From Closterium sp. Naga37s-1 (lineage: Eukaryota > Streptophyta > Zygnematophyceae > Desmidiales > Closteriaceae): a DNA stretch of 64,000 bases. The notes under the pieces are model-generated. The model was given only the letters and a program-made list of their open reading frames with translations, did not search any database and was not told where the DNA came from. Below, one piece after another: positions 30,954 to 43,299 of this stretch; the stretch's first letter is position 1, and each line of letters opens with the position of its first letter. The translations under genes were made by a program, and so were the position numbers. The stretch lies in NCBI GenBank assembly GCA_947471745.1, contig CANJKZ010000428.1, positions 733,001 through 797,000 on the forward strand, written 5' to 3'.

Positions 30954-33091
30954 CGCACGCGCGCGTGTGTGTGCGTGTGTGTGTTTGTGCGTGCGTGTAT
31001 GCATGTGCGCGTGTGTGTATCCATGTGTGTGTGCTTGTGTCGGTGTGTTCGTGCACGAATCCCAACAGCGGCTTCTACAACAACATTCTGAGTGGTTCCA
31101 TTCCAGACACCATCGGCAACCTTGTCTCACTCGAATCCTTGTGAGCCACCTCACCAAGACACGGCACACCACAACACACCACACCACGTCACACCACGCC
31201 GAGCTGCACCTCACCCACTGGCCACAAGAGCCAAACCCCACCCAACGTACAACTCCTGTGTCTCTTGTGCTTCCTCGCTCTATCACCAACCCTGTCAAGG
31301 CATGCAAGCACCATGTCACAGGCCGGCCGGCCAGCATGCAGTCAATATCTAACTCGCCTCAGCCATGCTCCCTCCCTTCCTTCTACTCACTCCATGTGAC
31401 GCTCTCGGCAGTGATCTCTCCGCCAACAAATTCTCAGGAGGCTTGCCTGCTGCTATTGGGAAGCTCTCGTTGCTCACTTTCCTGTACGCCCGCACTTCAT
31501 TTCCCTCATTGCCCTCATTGCCCTCATTGCCCTCATTGCCATCATTTCCCGTGTAGCCTTCATCTGCCCCTATCATTGCTTTTCTCACACTTTCCGCGAC
31601 CCTATCCCGTCAGACGTGCCCCTTCTTTCACCTCCATCACTCTCGCCAGCCACCACCCCTCCCACACTCTCACCACCACCCTCATTTCGCCACTACCACA
31701 CTCCCACTCCCACCTCCCCGCCCTCGCCCCCCACACCGCCATCACGCACGGCAGGTCGGTGTCTCAGAACCGACTGGGTGGCGCTATTCCCAGCACCATC
31801 TCCGCGCTCACCAACCTCGAGCAGCTGTCAGTCTTATACATGCATGGATGCATGGATGCAACTTGCGCCTGCCAGCACACACTGAAGAGTACCTTGCCTC
31901 GCCTCAGTTCCCTCTCTCTCTTGCTCCTGCCTTTCGCCCTGCCCCTCCATGCACCCACATGCACTGGCATGGACTGGCAAGCACCTGCGTCCCTGTTTCC
32001 CTCTATCTGTGAACCCCTCCCTGGCAGGGGCCTGTACAACAACTCGTTCTCGGGTTCCATTCCCCCTGCCATCTATGGGCTCAAGGCCCTCACCGTGCTG
32101 TATGTCATTCATGCATGCACCCATGCACGCACCCATGCATGCACCCATGCATGCACCCATGCATGCACCCATGCATGCACCCATTCATTCGTTTATTCAC
32201 GCACCCATGCATGCGCCCATGCATGCACCAATGAATGCACCCATGGTGCATATGATTGCAAGGTTATGCTGCAACCAACAAAAGTAGTGCGGCCTTGGTA
32301 GGCTTAAGAGCACAGGTCGCACGACTACTTTGGGGGAGGGCGGGATAGGTGGGTTCGAGAGGGAGGGAGATGTTGACACCATGATGGCATGTCACGCCAT
32401 GCAATAGGGAGAAGATAGAGACCATGGTGGCATGTCACGCCATGCGCCCCCTCAGTCGTGTATGAGCAGGGTAGGACGCATTAACTTCATGGGTCCTTCC
32501 CCTCACAGCATCTTTTGAAGAATCCTCAGTATTCCCTGCCGCGCCCTGCATTCCTTCCCATTCGTGTATGAGCAGGGAGGTAGGGCGCAACTACTTCACA
32601 GGGTCGTTCCCCTCACAGTTTGGTACCCTGTCCAACCTCGTGTACCTGTGAGCTTCCCCCCCTGCTTGCTTTTTGAGGCGCCTCAAAAATAACCTCGAGT
32701 ACCTGTGAGCCGTCCCCCTGCTTGCTCCACCTGCATGTGCCCATGTGCCCTAGTGCCATGAGCCATGATGCGCCATGTGCCATGTTTCTTTTTGCAATGT
32801 GCCGTCCTCTGTCCATGTAGAAGCAAGCAATCATGCAATGAGCTTGTTCCCTTTGGCATGCTTCCCTGCCCACGCTTCACCACCAATTGAGAGCACGCAT
32901 CCCTCAATATGCCCTGCCATGCGGGCATCCATGCGGCATGTGGCATGGCGTGTGGCATGGCGTGTGGCATGGCTGGCGTGTGGCATGGCTGGCGTGTGGC
33001 ATGGCGTGTGGCATGGCAGGGAGGCAGGCAACATGGGTCTTACAGGCGAGCTGCACTCGAGCCTGGGCAACTTGAAGTATCTGCAGGCGCT
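29043..33091 (+). CDS. LRR ectodomain gene B, truncated at the inverted-duplication centre
   Basis: Exons: 29043-29178 (signal peptide [20 protein letters not shown]..., ends at AGC|GTGAGTG), 30110-30230 (N-cap with [17 protein letters not shown] and paired cysteines, LRRNT_2-like), then seven LRR exons of exactly 72 nt, all phase 2: 30667-30738, 31069-31140, 31412-31483, 31755-31826, 32028-32099, 32576-32647, 33020-33091. Repeats follow L-x-x-N-x-L-x-G-x-(I/L)-P, e.g. [20 protein letters not shown] and [19 protein letters not shown]. It would be a secreted or membrane-anchored LRR protein. No transmembrane or kinase exons follow: past 33091 come CA repeats and then the inverted copy B'. Comparison with gene A suggests it once continued into a receptor kinase. 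The message would need a stop and polyadenylation site in foreign or antisense sequence. Confidence 0.8.
29630..29926. repeat. 53-bp tandem array of six 32-bp perfect palindromes
   Basis: In intron 1 of gene B, six units at 53-bp spacing each hold a 32-bp perfect palindrome (first at 29630-29661, last at 29895-29926) with core TTTTGAGGCGCCTCAAAA, separated by c-rich spacer. Such units can extrude as hairpins. Confidence 0.95.
30235..30360. repeat. GGCAT pentanucleotide repeat
   Basis: Imperfect ggcat/gtggcat units directly follow the exon 2 donor of gene B. The mirrored position in B' (39460-39560) carries a related tgccacgcca repeat. Confidence 0.85.
30886..31050. repeat. (GT)n microsatellite
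   Basis: Mostly gtgtgt with cgcgc interruptions, in the intron before the 31069 LRR exon. Confidence 0.95.
32104..32245. repeat. catgcaccca-type tandem repeat
   Basis: About ten units of catgcaccca follow the donor of the 32028-32099 exon of gene B. Confidence 0.85.
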
Positions 33092-33104
33092 GTGAGTCAA
33101 TGGA

Positions 33105-33300
<196 letters not shown>

Positions 33301-33448
33301 CAAACAGACTCAGCAGCATGATAGATTGCATCCTCGCAGCATGATGAACTGCTTACCATGCAGCCAGCCCCCAATGCTTTGACTTGCCTACATACAACAC
33401 GAGTCCCGAAACTCTCTCCACACACTACGCAACACGGAGGACGCAGCA

Positions 33449-33552
33449 CTCATTACCCGGCAGCACTCATTACCCGGCAGCACTCATTACCCGGCAGCAC
33501 TCATTACCCGGCAGCACTCATTACCCGGCAGCACTCATTACCCGGCAGCACA
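33449..33552. repeat. 17-bp tandem repeat at the palindrome centre
   Basis: Six units of cattacccggcagcact, ending seven bases before the first exon (in genomic order) of B'. Confidence 0.9.
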
Positions 33553-33558
33553 CCACAC

Positions 33559-36500
33559 AGCGTTTGAAGATTCTTCAAGTTGCCCAGGCTCGAGTGCAGC
33601 TCGCCTGTCAGACCCATGTAGCTCGCCTCCCTGCAATGCCATTCCACATGCCATGTTGATTCCCAGCATGGTGGATGGAGTGCTCTCAAGTGGTGAAGCG
33701 AGAGCAGGGCCGAGTCCTCGGAGGAAGCAAGGTACGTGGATGGTGGACAGCATATGCAAGAAAGCACATGGTACATAGGCACATGGCACATGGCACATGG
33801 CACATGGCACATGGCACATGGTACGTAGGCACATGGCACATGGGCACATGGCACATGGGTGGAGAGCAAGCAGGGTGCGGCCTCACAAGAACTGGAGGTT
33901 AACCAGGTCTCCGAACTGCGAGGGGAAGGACCCCGTGAAGTAGTTGCGCCCTAGCTCCCTGCTCATGCACGAGGTGGGGGGGTATCTGAGTCGCTTTCAA
34001 GAATTGTCCAAAGGACTCCTTAAAAGCAGTCGCTCCTTTACTCCCTGCTCCCTGCTCCTTGCTCCCTGCTCCTTAACTCATTGGGGGACACGCATGGCAT
34101 CGCATGCCATCATGGTCTGTCTCTTCCAACCGCCTCAACAACCCCCCTAGCTTATCCCCTTTCCCCGCCCTCTCCTCAGCTAGTCTTGTGACCCGCACTC
34201 CTACGCCTACTACACCGCACTACTTGTACCCTACGGGTGCATGGGTGCATGCATGGCGTACAGCAAGTTGAGCGCCTTGAGTCCATAGATGGCAGGAGGG
34301 ATGTCACCCGAGAAAGAGTTGTTGAACATACTCCTGCCGGGTCGGGAGGAGACACACGGGAAAAAAAGCGCAGGCTGGATGGCAGAGAGACGGGTGGAAA
34401 CGGGGGTTGCAGAAAGGAAACAGGGACGCAGATGCTCATGGGTGTGTGGGGGAGCACTGTGAGTATTCCCAGAAGGAAAGTAGTGGGATACTGTGGGTCC
34501 ATGTGGGTGCTTGTGGGTACACACACGCCGGGAGGCGCTGAGAACGATAAGTGTGGGACAGACGCAGAGAAGAAAGGGAAGAGATTCATGGAGGGAGCGA
34601 CAGGGCGAGAGGGCAGGCGAGAGGGGCAGGCGAGAGGGCGAGAGGGGCAGGGCGAGAGGGGCAGGGCGAGAGGGGCAGGGCGAGAGGGGCAGGGCGAGAG
34701 GGGCAGGGCGAGAGGGGCAGGGCGAGAGGGGCAGGGCGAGAGGGGCAGGGCGAGAGGGGCAGGGCGAGAGGGGCAGGGCGAGAGGGGCAGGGCGAGAGGG
34801 GCAGGGCGAGAGGGGCAGGGCGAGAGGGGCAGGGCGAGAGGGGCAGGGCGAGAGGGGCAGGGCGAGAGGGGCAGGGCGAGAGGGGCAGGGCGAGAGGGGC
34901 AGGGCGAGAGGGGCAGGGCGAGAGGGGCAGGGCGAGAGGGGCAGGGCGAGAGGGGCAGGGCGAGAGGGGCAGGGCGAGAGGGGCAGGGCGAGAGGGGCAG
35001 GGCGAGAGGGGCAGGGCGAGAGGGGCAGGGCGAGAGGGGCAGGGCGAGAGGGGCAGGGCGAGAGGGGCAGGGCGAGAGGGGCAGGGCGAGAGGGGCAGGG
35101 CGAGAGGGGCAGGGCGAGAGGGGCAGGGCGAGAGGGGCAGGGCGAGAGGGGCAGGGCGAGAGGGGCAGGGCGAGAGGGGCAGGGCGAGAGGGGCAGGGCG
35201 AGAGGGGCAGGGCGAGAGGGGCAGGGCGAGAGGGGCAGGGCGAGAGGGGCAGGGCGAGAGGGGCAGGGCGAGAGGGGCAGGGGCGAGAGGGGCAGGGCGA
35301 GAGGGGCAGGGCGAGAGGGGCAGGGCGAGAGGGGCAGGGCGAGAGGGGCAGGGCGAGAGGGGCAGGGCGAGAGGGGCAGGGCGAGAGGGGCAGGGCGAGA
35401 GGGGCAGGGCGAGAGGGGCAGGGCGAGAGGGGCAGGGCGAGAGGGGCAGGGCGAGAGGGGCAGGGCGAGAGGGGCAGGGCGAGAGGGGCAGGGCGAGAGG
35501 GGCAGGGCGAGAGGGGCAGGGCGAGAGGGGCAGGGCGAGAGGGGCAGGGCGAGAGGGGCAGGGCGAGAGGGGCAGGGCGAGAGGGGCAGGGCGAGAGGGG
35601 CAGGGCGAGAGGGGCAGGGCGAGAGGGGCAGGGCGAGAGAGGGGCAGGGCGAGAGGGGCAGGGCGAGAGGGGCAGGGCGAGAGGGGGCAGGGCGAGAGGG
35701 GCAGGGCGAGAGGGGCAGGGCGAGAGGGGCAGGGCGAGAGGGGCAGGGCGAGAGGGGCAGGGCGAGAGGGGCAGGGCGAGAGGGGCAGGGCGAGAGGGGC
35801 AGGGCGAGAGGGGCAGGGCGAGAGGGGCAGGGCGAGAGGGGCAGGGCGAGAGGGGCAGGGCGAGAGGGGCAGGGCGAGAGGGGCAGGGCGAGAGGGGCAG
35901 GGCGAGAGGGGCAGGGCGAGAGGGGCAGGGCGAGAGGGGCAGGGCGAGAGGGGCAGGGCGAGAGGGGCAGGGCGAGAGGGGCAGGGCGAGAGGGGCAGGG
36001 CGAGAGGGGCAGGGCGAGAGGGGCAGGGCGAGAGGGGCAGGGCGAGAGGGGCAGGGCGAGAGGGGCAGGGCGAGAGGGGCAGGGCGAGAGGGGCAGGGCG
36101 AGAGGGGCAGGGCGAGAGGGGCAGGGCGAGAGGGGCAGGGCGAGAGGGGCAGGGCGAGAGGGGCAGGGCGAGAGGGGCAGGGCGAGAGGGGCAGGGCGAG
36201 AGGGGCAGGGCGAGAGGGGCAGGGCGAGAGGGGCAGGGCGAGAGGGGCAGGGCGAGAGGGGCAGGGCGAGAGGGGGCAGGGCGAGAGGGGCAGGGCGAGA
36301 GGGGCAGGGCGAGAGGGGCAGGGCGAGAGGGGCAGGGCGAGAGGGGCAGGGCGAGAGGGGCAGGGCGAGAGGGGCAGGGCGAGAGGGGCAGGGCGAGAGG
36401 GGCAGGGCGAGAGGGGCAGGGCGAGAGGGGCAGGGCGAGAGGGGCAGGGCGAGAGGGGCAGGGCGAGAGGGGCAGGGCGAGAGGGGCAGGGCGAGAGGGG

Positions 36501-39500
36501 CAGGGCGAGAGGGGCAGGGCGAGAGGGGCAGGGCGAGAGGGGCAGGGCGAGAGGGGCAGGGCGAGAGGGGCAGGGCGAGAGGGGCAGGGCGAGAGGGGCA
36601 GGGCGAGAGGGGCAGGGCGAGAGGGGCAGGGCGAGAGGGGCAGGGCGAGAGGGGCAGGGCGAGAGGGGCAGGGCGAGAGGGGCAGGGCGAGAGGGGCAGG
36701 GCGAGAGGGGCAGGGCGAGAGGGGCAGGGCGAGAGGGGCAGGGCGAGAGGGGCAGGGCGAGAGGGGCAGGGCGAGAGGGGCAGGGCGAGAGGGGCAGGGC
36801 GAGAGGGGCAGGGCGAGAGGGGCAGGGCGAGAGGGGCAGGGCGAGAGGGGCAGGGCGAGAGGGGCAGGGCGAGAGGGGCAGGGCGAGAGGGCAGGGCGAG
36901 AGGGGCAGGGCGAGAGGGGCAGGGCGAGAGGGGCAGGGCGAGAGGGGCAGGGCGAGAGGGGCAGGGCGAGAGGGGCAGGGCGAGAGGGGCAGGGCGAGAG
37001 GGGCAGGGCGAGAGGGGCAGGGCGAGAGGGGCAGGGCGAGAGGGGCAGGGCGAGAGGGGCAGGGCGAGAGGGGCAGGGCGAGAGGGGCAGGGCGAGAGGG
37101 GCAGGGCGAGAGGGGCAGGGCGAGAGGGGCAGGGCGAGAGGGGCAGGGCGAGAGGGGCAGGGCGAGAGGGGCAGGGCGAGAGGGGCAGGGCGAGAGGGGC
37201 AGGGCGAGAGGGGCAGGGCGAGAGGGGCAGGGCGAGAGGGGCAGGGCGAGAGGGGCAGGGCGAGAGGGGCAGGGCGAGAGGGGCAGGGCGAGAGGGGCAG
37301 GGCGAGAGGGGCAGGGCGAGAGGGGCAGGGCGAGAGGGGCAGGGCGAGAGGGGCAGGGCGAGAGGGGCAGGGCGAGAGGGGCAGGGCGAGAGGGGCAGGG
37401 CGAGAGGGGCAGGGCGAGAGGGGCAGGGCGAGAGGGGCAGGGCGAGAGGGGCAGGGCGAGAGGGGGCAGGGCGAGAGGGGCAGGGCGAGAGGGGCAGGGC
37501 GAGAGGGGCAGGGCGAGAGGGGCAGGGCGAGAGGGGCAGGGCGAGAGGGGCAGGGCGAGAGGGGCAGGGCGAGAGGGGCAGGGCGAGAGGGGCAGGGCGA
37601 GAGGGGCAGGGCGAGAGGGGCAGGGCGAGAGGGGCAGGGCGAGAGGGGCAGGGCGAGAGGGGCAGGGCGAGAGGGGCAGGGCGAGAGGGCAGGGCGAGGG
37701 GCAGGGCGAGAGGGGCAGGGCGAGAGGGGGCAGGGCAAAAGGCAGGAGGAAGAGAGAGGGAGAAGTGAGGCGAGGCAAGGTGCTCTTCAGTGCGTGCTCG
37801 CAGACGCACACTGCATCTGTGCATCCATGCGTGCATGTGACTGACAGCTTCTGGAGGTTGGTGAGGGAGGAGATGGTCTTGGGAACATTGCCTTCCAGTC
37901 GATTATGAGACACCGTCCTGCCATGCGTGATGGTGGTGGTGGTGGTGGTGGTGGTGGTGGTGGTGGTGGTGGTGGTGGTGGTGGTGGTGGTGGTGGTGGT
38001 GGTGGTGGTGGTGGTGGTGGTGGTGGTGGTGGTGGTGGTGGTGGTGGTGGTGGTGGTGGTGGTGGTGGTGGTGGTGGTGGTGGTGGTGGTGGTGGTGGTG
38101 GTGGTGGTGGTGGTGGTGGTGGTGGTGGTGGTGGTGGTGGTGGTGGTGGTGGTGGTGGTGGTGGTGGTGGTGGTGGTGGTGGTGGTGGTGGTGGTGGTGG
38201 TGGTGGTGGTGGTGGTGGTGGTGGTGGTGGTGGTGGTGGTGGTGGTGGTGGTGGGGACGTGGGAGTGTGGGTGTGGCGACAGGAGGGTGGAGGGAGAGTG
38301 AGAGGGTCGGAGGATGGTGGGGTAGGACGAGAAATGGAGATGGCATACGGGGTGTTGTGGATGGGAGGATGGACTTGTAGCAAGAGAGAGAAGGCTGGTA
38401 GAATCATGGAGAAAGGCAGATGACTGCAGAGGGACCGAGCACATGTGCACGCTATGGGCCACCTGGAGGCTGGCAGTTTGATCGATCATGGCATGGTCAT
38501 GCACAATAAAACGCAATCAAGCACGCTCAAGCCTGATCAAGCACGATATACCCAATCCAAAGAGGCCAAGCAAGGCAGTGAAGCAGGGGTGTACAGGAAA
38601 GTGAGCCGGGAGAGCTTCCCAATGGCGGAAGGCAAGAATCCAGAAAACTTGTTGGACGCGATATCACTGCCAAGAGCATCACACGGAGAGCATGAGGGAG
38701 AGAGCATGGGAGGGGCGGGAGAGATCTTGAACCTGGGGCTGACGACTGTCTGTGGTATGGTTTCCGCATACCTTAGAAGGGTATGCGATAGAGCGAGGAA
38801 GCTCAACGACATTGGCAGGCTGCTTTCTTTTGTTTTGGTGGGTGGCGCTTCAAGAGTGCATAAATGCCCATACGTGCACTAATCCAATTTTCCACTTCAA
38901 CGATGCTACACTGTTGGACTGTTGCACTGTTGGCTGGTTGGTGTGGCTCACAAGTGATTCAGTGAGACAAGGTTGCCGATGGTGTCTGGAATGGAACCAC
39001 TCAGAGTGTTGTTGTAGAAGCTCCTGTTGGGATTCGTGCATGCACACGCGTGCACACACACACACACGCGTGCGGACACACACGCACGCACTCACAGGCA
39101 GGCACGCACAGGCGCACGCACACACAGCTGAGCATGCAAACGAACCATGCACAGGAATGCAGCGAGCACGGCAGCACAGCACAGAACCTACACATGAAAC
39201 TCTTGAGAATTCGCAGAAGTGACGCTGATATAGCCAGAATGGAGCAACATGTGCACTCACAGACTGGAGAGGCGTGTGGCAGCTCCCACGGATGATGGCA
39301 GGAACCCTGTGAGCGACTGGGATACGAGAGCCCTGCAAGGGCGGAGGGTGGAAAAGGGGGGTGGAGAGAGAGGACAGGGGGAGGCGAGGCGATGCATGTG
39401 TCATTTAGGAGAATCCTCACAGGTGGCATGTGGCACAAGCGGAACCCGTGAGTGGTTGACATGCATGCCACGCCATGCCACGCCATGCCACCCCATGCTA

Positions 39501-40436
39501 TGCCATGCCACACCATGCTATGCCACGCCAGACCATGCCATGCCACACCATGCCAATCCATGTGCGCACATGGAGGTGAGCATGCCGTCCTGGTCGCATG
39601 TGACGAACACGGCCTTGCTACAATTTGCGGTTGAGTCCCACCAACTGAAACTGCGCGTCCATGCCGCCTGGCAATCGGTCAGAAACGTCAGTGCCGGGTG
39701 AGACAAGGGGGAAGGGGACGCGGGACGGGGGCGGGAGAAGTAGGGAAAACGGGAAATAAAGGAGGAGTGCGGGGAAGAAGGGGTGAAGGGGAGGAGTTGG
39801 GATTTGGAAAAGGGGACGGGGGGAAATGAAGTTCCTGTTTAACGGATCGCCGGGGACGGGTGCTTTGCGTTCTTGCGAGTGATTTTTTAGAATTCTCAAA
39901 AATCACTCATAAGACGGTGCATTGCGTTCTACGATGCCTAGATTCCGCTGAAGAGAAGCAGGTGGGCAGTGGAAGCCTTACCACTACTACTAGTGCCATC
40001 ATCATGATCTCATGTGGCTCCACGACATGAGGCACAGGCTGTGGATGCTGGGGAATAATCAAAATGGTGCCGCATTGCATTCCATGATGCCACATGATGC
40101 CGCATGATGCCGCACAACACAGTAGCAACAACCTACAAAGCGCGTGTAGGCTCTGTTAATACCCCGGCCGTACTAGTAACGACGACTACGGCGCACACGA
40201 GGAACGCCGCGGCCCGGCCCGGCGCGCACGAGAGCGAACACGCGGGTGATAGAATCAGCGCGGTGGCGACATGATCCGAGGCGCCGCGAAAGTCACTCAC
40301 GCTGCGACTTGGCCCAGAGCTGCGCGCGCGCAAGTGGCGGGGAGCGGACACATGCGGGTGAGAGAAGCAGCGCGGCGACGACGGCGGAGAGCAGGCGGAG
40401 ATGGCTGAGCGGAACCATCCGCGGCTGGCGCGGCAT
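33559..40436 (-). CDS. LRR ectodomain gene B', mirror copy of B, probably defective
   Basis: Exons in transcript order: 40436-40301 (signal peptide, [20 protein letters not shown]...), 39690-39570 (N-cap, FLTDCQAAWTRSFSWWD), then LRR exons 39332-39261, 39023-38952, 38666-38595, 37917-37846, 34333-34262, 33958-33887, 33630-33559, each 72 nt and phase 2. Lengths equal those of gene B. Reading frames are intact, but the exon 2 acceptor that is GGCAG|TGCCG in B reads GGCAC|TGACG here, so the AG is gone and normal splicing of exon 2 is doubtful. The intron between 37846 and 34333 is swollen by a 3.1-kb minisatellite. There is no membrane or kinase exon: the gene ends at the duplication centre. It could be a pseudogene or an expressed LRR fragment with altered splicing. 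Confidence 0.7.
33770..33865. repeat. cacatgg short tandem repeat
   Basis: Units of cacatggca/cacatgg in the intron between the last two LRR exons of B'. Confidence 0.8.
34610..37733. repeat. 14-bp minisatellite, ~220 copies
   Basis: Near-perfect tandem copies of gagaggggcagggc fill an intron of B'. Rare length variants (near 35281, 35637, 35683, 36270, 36890, 37463, 37687) shift the register. The unit has no stop in any frame on either strand, so 1000-1400-codon open frames arise (GQGERGRAR or LALPLSPCPSRPAP patterns). I do not treat them as genes. The GGGG...GGG spacing could form G-quadruplexes. Confidence 0.97.
37931..38254. repeat. (GGT)n microsatellite, ~108 copies
   Basis: A pure ggt tract 14 bases upstream, in transcript sense, of the 37846-37917 LRR exon of B'. 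On the sense strand it is (ACC)n next to the acceptor. The equivalent intron of gene B has only a short run of ccacc and cactcccac words. Confidence 0.97.
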
Positions 40437-41258
40437 GGGCGGCGGCGGCGGAGACAGCGACCTGGTGTTAGAGTCACGCCGAATGCTGGTACAAAAGAAC
40501 GCGTTAAAACCGCTACTTTCCTGATACTACGTTGATGGAATATCGTTGCTCGGCGCGCAGCGGGTGCACGTGAGCGCCTAGCGCGGAAGGTAACGACGGA
40601 TGCGATTCCGTGAGTCCTGTCAGCCGCGTGCAGGAGCACACACTCCTGTCAGGCCAACTAGGAATCTTTGATGGAATCTAGCGACAGGGGTAACTGTAAG
40701 CCTTGCTTACTATTCCACGTACAGGTGCAGTTTGGTCTGGTGTGAGGAGTCTCGGTATCAATGCGGAATGCAAGGCACGAATGCAACACTTAGTTGTTGA
40801 CGATGTCGACACAATGGCCCGTTTCGTCAAACGCTTACAGAGAAAATACACGTGTCAAATGAAACACGACCCGAGAATTGAGAAAAGGAATTAGGTCCTC
40901 GGTGTAGACCCAAGAATGGCGCGCGGTCGCCTGGAGCCAGGTTCCAGCCCTCATGCCGCTGCTGACCTGGCAGGCTATCAGTCACACTAGTCATGTGTTG
41001 ACTTGCAATTGACTCCGTTTAGAATGGCCCTCTTATTGTACGAGAACTGGGATGATTCACATAAAAACAGTGTAAGAGAGATTCCGCCAGGGACGATGGT
41101 TCCGCATTGTGTAGTCGTTTGGTTGCAAGGTTGGCATAGGGTCGTATGTACCGGAACACCCTTGGGAATAATTAGACGGATCAGTCAGCCGACATGGCAA
41201 GGAATCTGACCCACTTAGATCGGGTTCCAGTATTTGTGTTCCTTAGAGCGGGCTTTGT
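40437..41258. other. Upstream region of B', no gene recognised
   Basis: The part up to ~40700 matches the region upstream of gene B. The rest has no counterpart in the left arm and no recognisable coding exon; short open frames (e.g. 41003-41209) match nothing I know. Confidence 0.4.
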
Positions 41259-41723
41259 CTATGGGTCCTGAGAAGAGATGGGGTCTATGACCAGGGCCCA
41301 AAATATCAGGGTAAAACGCCCTGTTTACCCTGGGGGCCGGCGGCCGCTTTTTCAGGATTACCCTGCCAAAATCAGGATTGCACAATAGTTACCCTTCTCT
41401 TAAAAGAGCATGTTTTATTTTACCCTGATAGGGTTTTAGGCTACCCTGACGGAATCAGGGTTTGGTGTACACTACCCTTTTACCGAATCTTTTCTAACGC
41501 GAATCAGACCATAGGCCGCGTGGTGACAAAACGTACAACACCCCCACAAACACCCGTTGTCGCTTGTGACCACGCGTAGGACTGCCAACATATTCTTGAA
41601 TCTCGACACTTGTCGCCACGCCCACCGCCATCACAGCAGAATTGGCTTACAAGGACAGCTTCAAGCTGTCCTTAACAACAACTTGCATGGCCAGTCCTGC
41701 CTTGCTGGCCATACACTTCCCGC

Positions 41724-41866
41724 TGTTGAAAGGCTAGGCAGAAACCAGAATCAAGAAAGAGAGGTTTTCACTAGCAAGCAGTTGAGTACATATAGTAAAC
41801 CCTAGATTGGGCTGTACTCACTATTGAGTACCCCACTGCAGGCTAGACAAATATGACATTCTGACA
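41724..41866 (-). repeat. 3' LTR of non-autonomous element 1
   Basis: 143 bp, TG...CA on the minus strand. It is nearly identical to 43157-43299, with the few differences including aaccag/aatcag and actagc/acttgc, so the insertion is fairly recent. Confidence 0.93.
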
Positions 41867-43156
41867 CACCCCCATAGCCAAAGTGGGGTGTAATCAGCAC
41901 AACAAGCAAAGCATAGCAAGCTCAGGGTGGATCACAAAGTCACCACACATTCTGAGCACAAGTACAAGGCCACAAGGCCAGTTCACAAATGTAAGCAAAG
42001 CTAGAGGCATTCACAAAGGGCAAGTGAGGAGGAGGAGAAACTGTGGGGGCGAGGAGATGCGAGACGACGGCTGAAGCTCCAGACACACGGGCAACAGGAG
42101 TGCGCAGAACTGTCGCTACCAGGCTAAACCCGGACTACACGGCGACAGGCGCAGCTGACTCTCTGTGCTCCCACGAGTGCTCACACTGTGGCTACCGGGC
42201 GCAAAGCCCCGGACTACTCAGGCCACAGGGGGTCGTGGCTCTCTGGACTACCAGGAGTGCTCACATTGTGGCTACCGGGCGCAGAGCCCCGGACTACTCA
42301 GGCCACAGGGGGTCGTGGCTCTCTGGACTTCAGGCGCTGCGGACGACAAGACGACTGCCCCCGGTCAACCTCCCCCAACTGTCCCACACTCCTGTCACAC
42401 ACTCCCTGCTGAACCACTAGCACCGCTCACACGCCACCCCCCTCGAACCACTCTGACGGCTCCAACACATCCACCCTCCTCAGCGGCAGCTGCAGCAGTG
42501 GGAGACGGAGGAGGAGGAGGAGCAGGGGACGGCTCACACACCCGGCACCCCCATACTCTCCACCCCAAAACCCTAACACAGGAGCGCGGGCAGCAGCGGG
42601 CCACGCAGGTGGCCACGCTGGTGACAGACGCGGCGCGCGGGTCCACGGGAGTGGCGCGCGGGTCGACAGGGACGGGCGCGCGGGTCCCCGGGGGCGACGC
42701 GCGGGTCGACGGGGGCGCCACGGCGGGTGACAGGGGGCCGCGCGAGGGTCCCTTGGGGCGCCACGACGGACGACGGGGGAAGCGCGCGGGTCCCCGAGGG
42801 TGCCACGACGGACGACGGAGGGCCGCGCGCGGGTCCCCGAGGGCGCCGCGACGAACGACGGGGGGACCGCGCGCGGTCGACAGGGCCGCCACGGAGGGCA
42901 AAGGGGAGCCGCGCGCGGGCCCCCGGGGTGACGCGACGGTGGGAAACCGCCGCGCGCCTCGGGGCGCACGGTAGGCAGAAAACCGCCGCGCGTTCGGAGC
43001 GCGCGGCGAGCAGAAAACCGCCATGCGTCCCGAACGCGTGGCGGGAAGAAAAAACGTCGCGCGCCACGGGGCGCGCGACAGACAAGACAGCAGCGGAAGC
43101 ATAGGGCGGGACCACCCACAGGATCGACCCAGGAGGGTCGACCTGCTCTGATAGCA

Positions 43157-43299
43157 TGTTGAAAGGCTAGGCAGAAATCAGAATCAAGAAAGAGAGGTTT
43201 TCACTTGCAAGCAGTTGAGTACATATAGTAAACCCTAGATTGGGCTGTACTCACTATTGAGTACCCCACTGCAGGCTAGACAAATATGACATTCTGACA
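43157..43299 (-). repeat. 5' LTR of non-autonomous element 1
   Basis: 143-bp partner of 41724-41866, bordered by the primer-binding site on its left and target duplication cccgc on its right. Confidence 0.93.

Larger units (their letters stand above)
24690..33091. repeat. Left arm of large inverted duplication
   Basis: This arm contains kinase exons 2-6 of gene A and all of gene B. Every exon has an inverted partner of identical length in 33559-60250: 136, 121 and 7 x 72 nt for B; 148, 140, 85 nt for the kinase. Similarity begins in the intron before kinase exon 2, near 24690. Confidence 0.85.
41724..43299 (-). mobile_element. Non-autonomous LTR retrotransposon 1 (inside hAT)
   Basis: Direct LTRs of 143 bp (41724-41866, 43157-43299) are flanked by a perfect 5-bp duplication cccgc (41719-41723, 43300-43304). 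The minus strand beside the right LTR reads TGCTATCAGAGC, the primer-binding site; the polypurine tract ATGGGGGTG abuts the left LTR. Internally there is no gag-pol: a copia-type 3' tail (shared with 49750-49880), an 80-bp duplication at ~42173-42335, and a GC-rich leader of gcgcgggtcccc-type words. It would depend on proteins from an autonomous relative. It lies 5' of the transposase start. Confidence 0.93.

Noticed and set aside
34176..38516. Open frames of 1000-1446 codons on both strands (Gly/Arg/Glu- or Pro/Ser/Leu-rich)
   Set aside because: They are produced by the stop-free 14-bp minisatellite and the GGT tract inside an intron of B'; they overlap on both strands and have no independent exon.
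42165..43104. Arg/Gly-rich frames on both strands
   Set aside because: GC-rich leader repeat of non-autonomous LTR element 1; no conserved motif and mutually overlapping frames.
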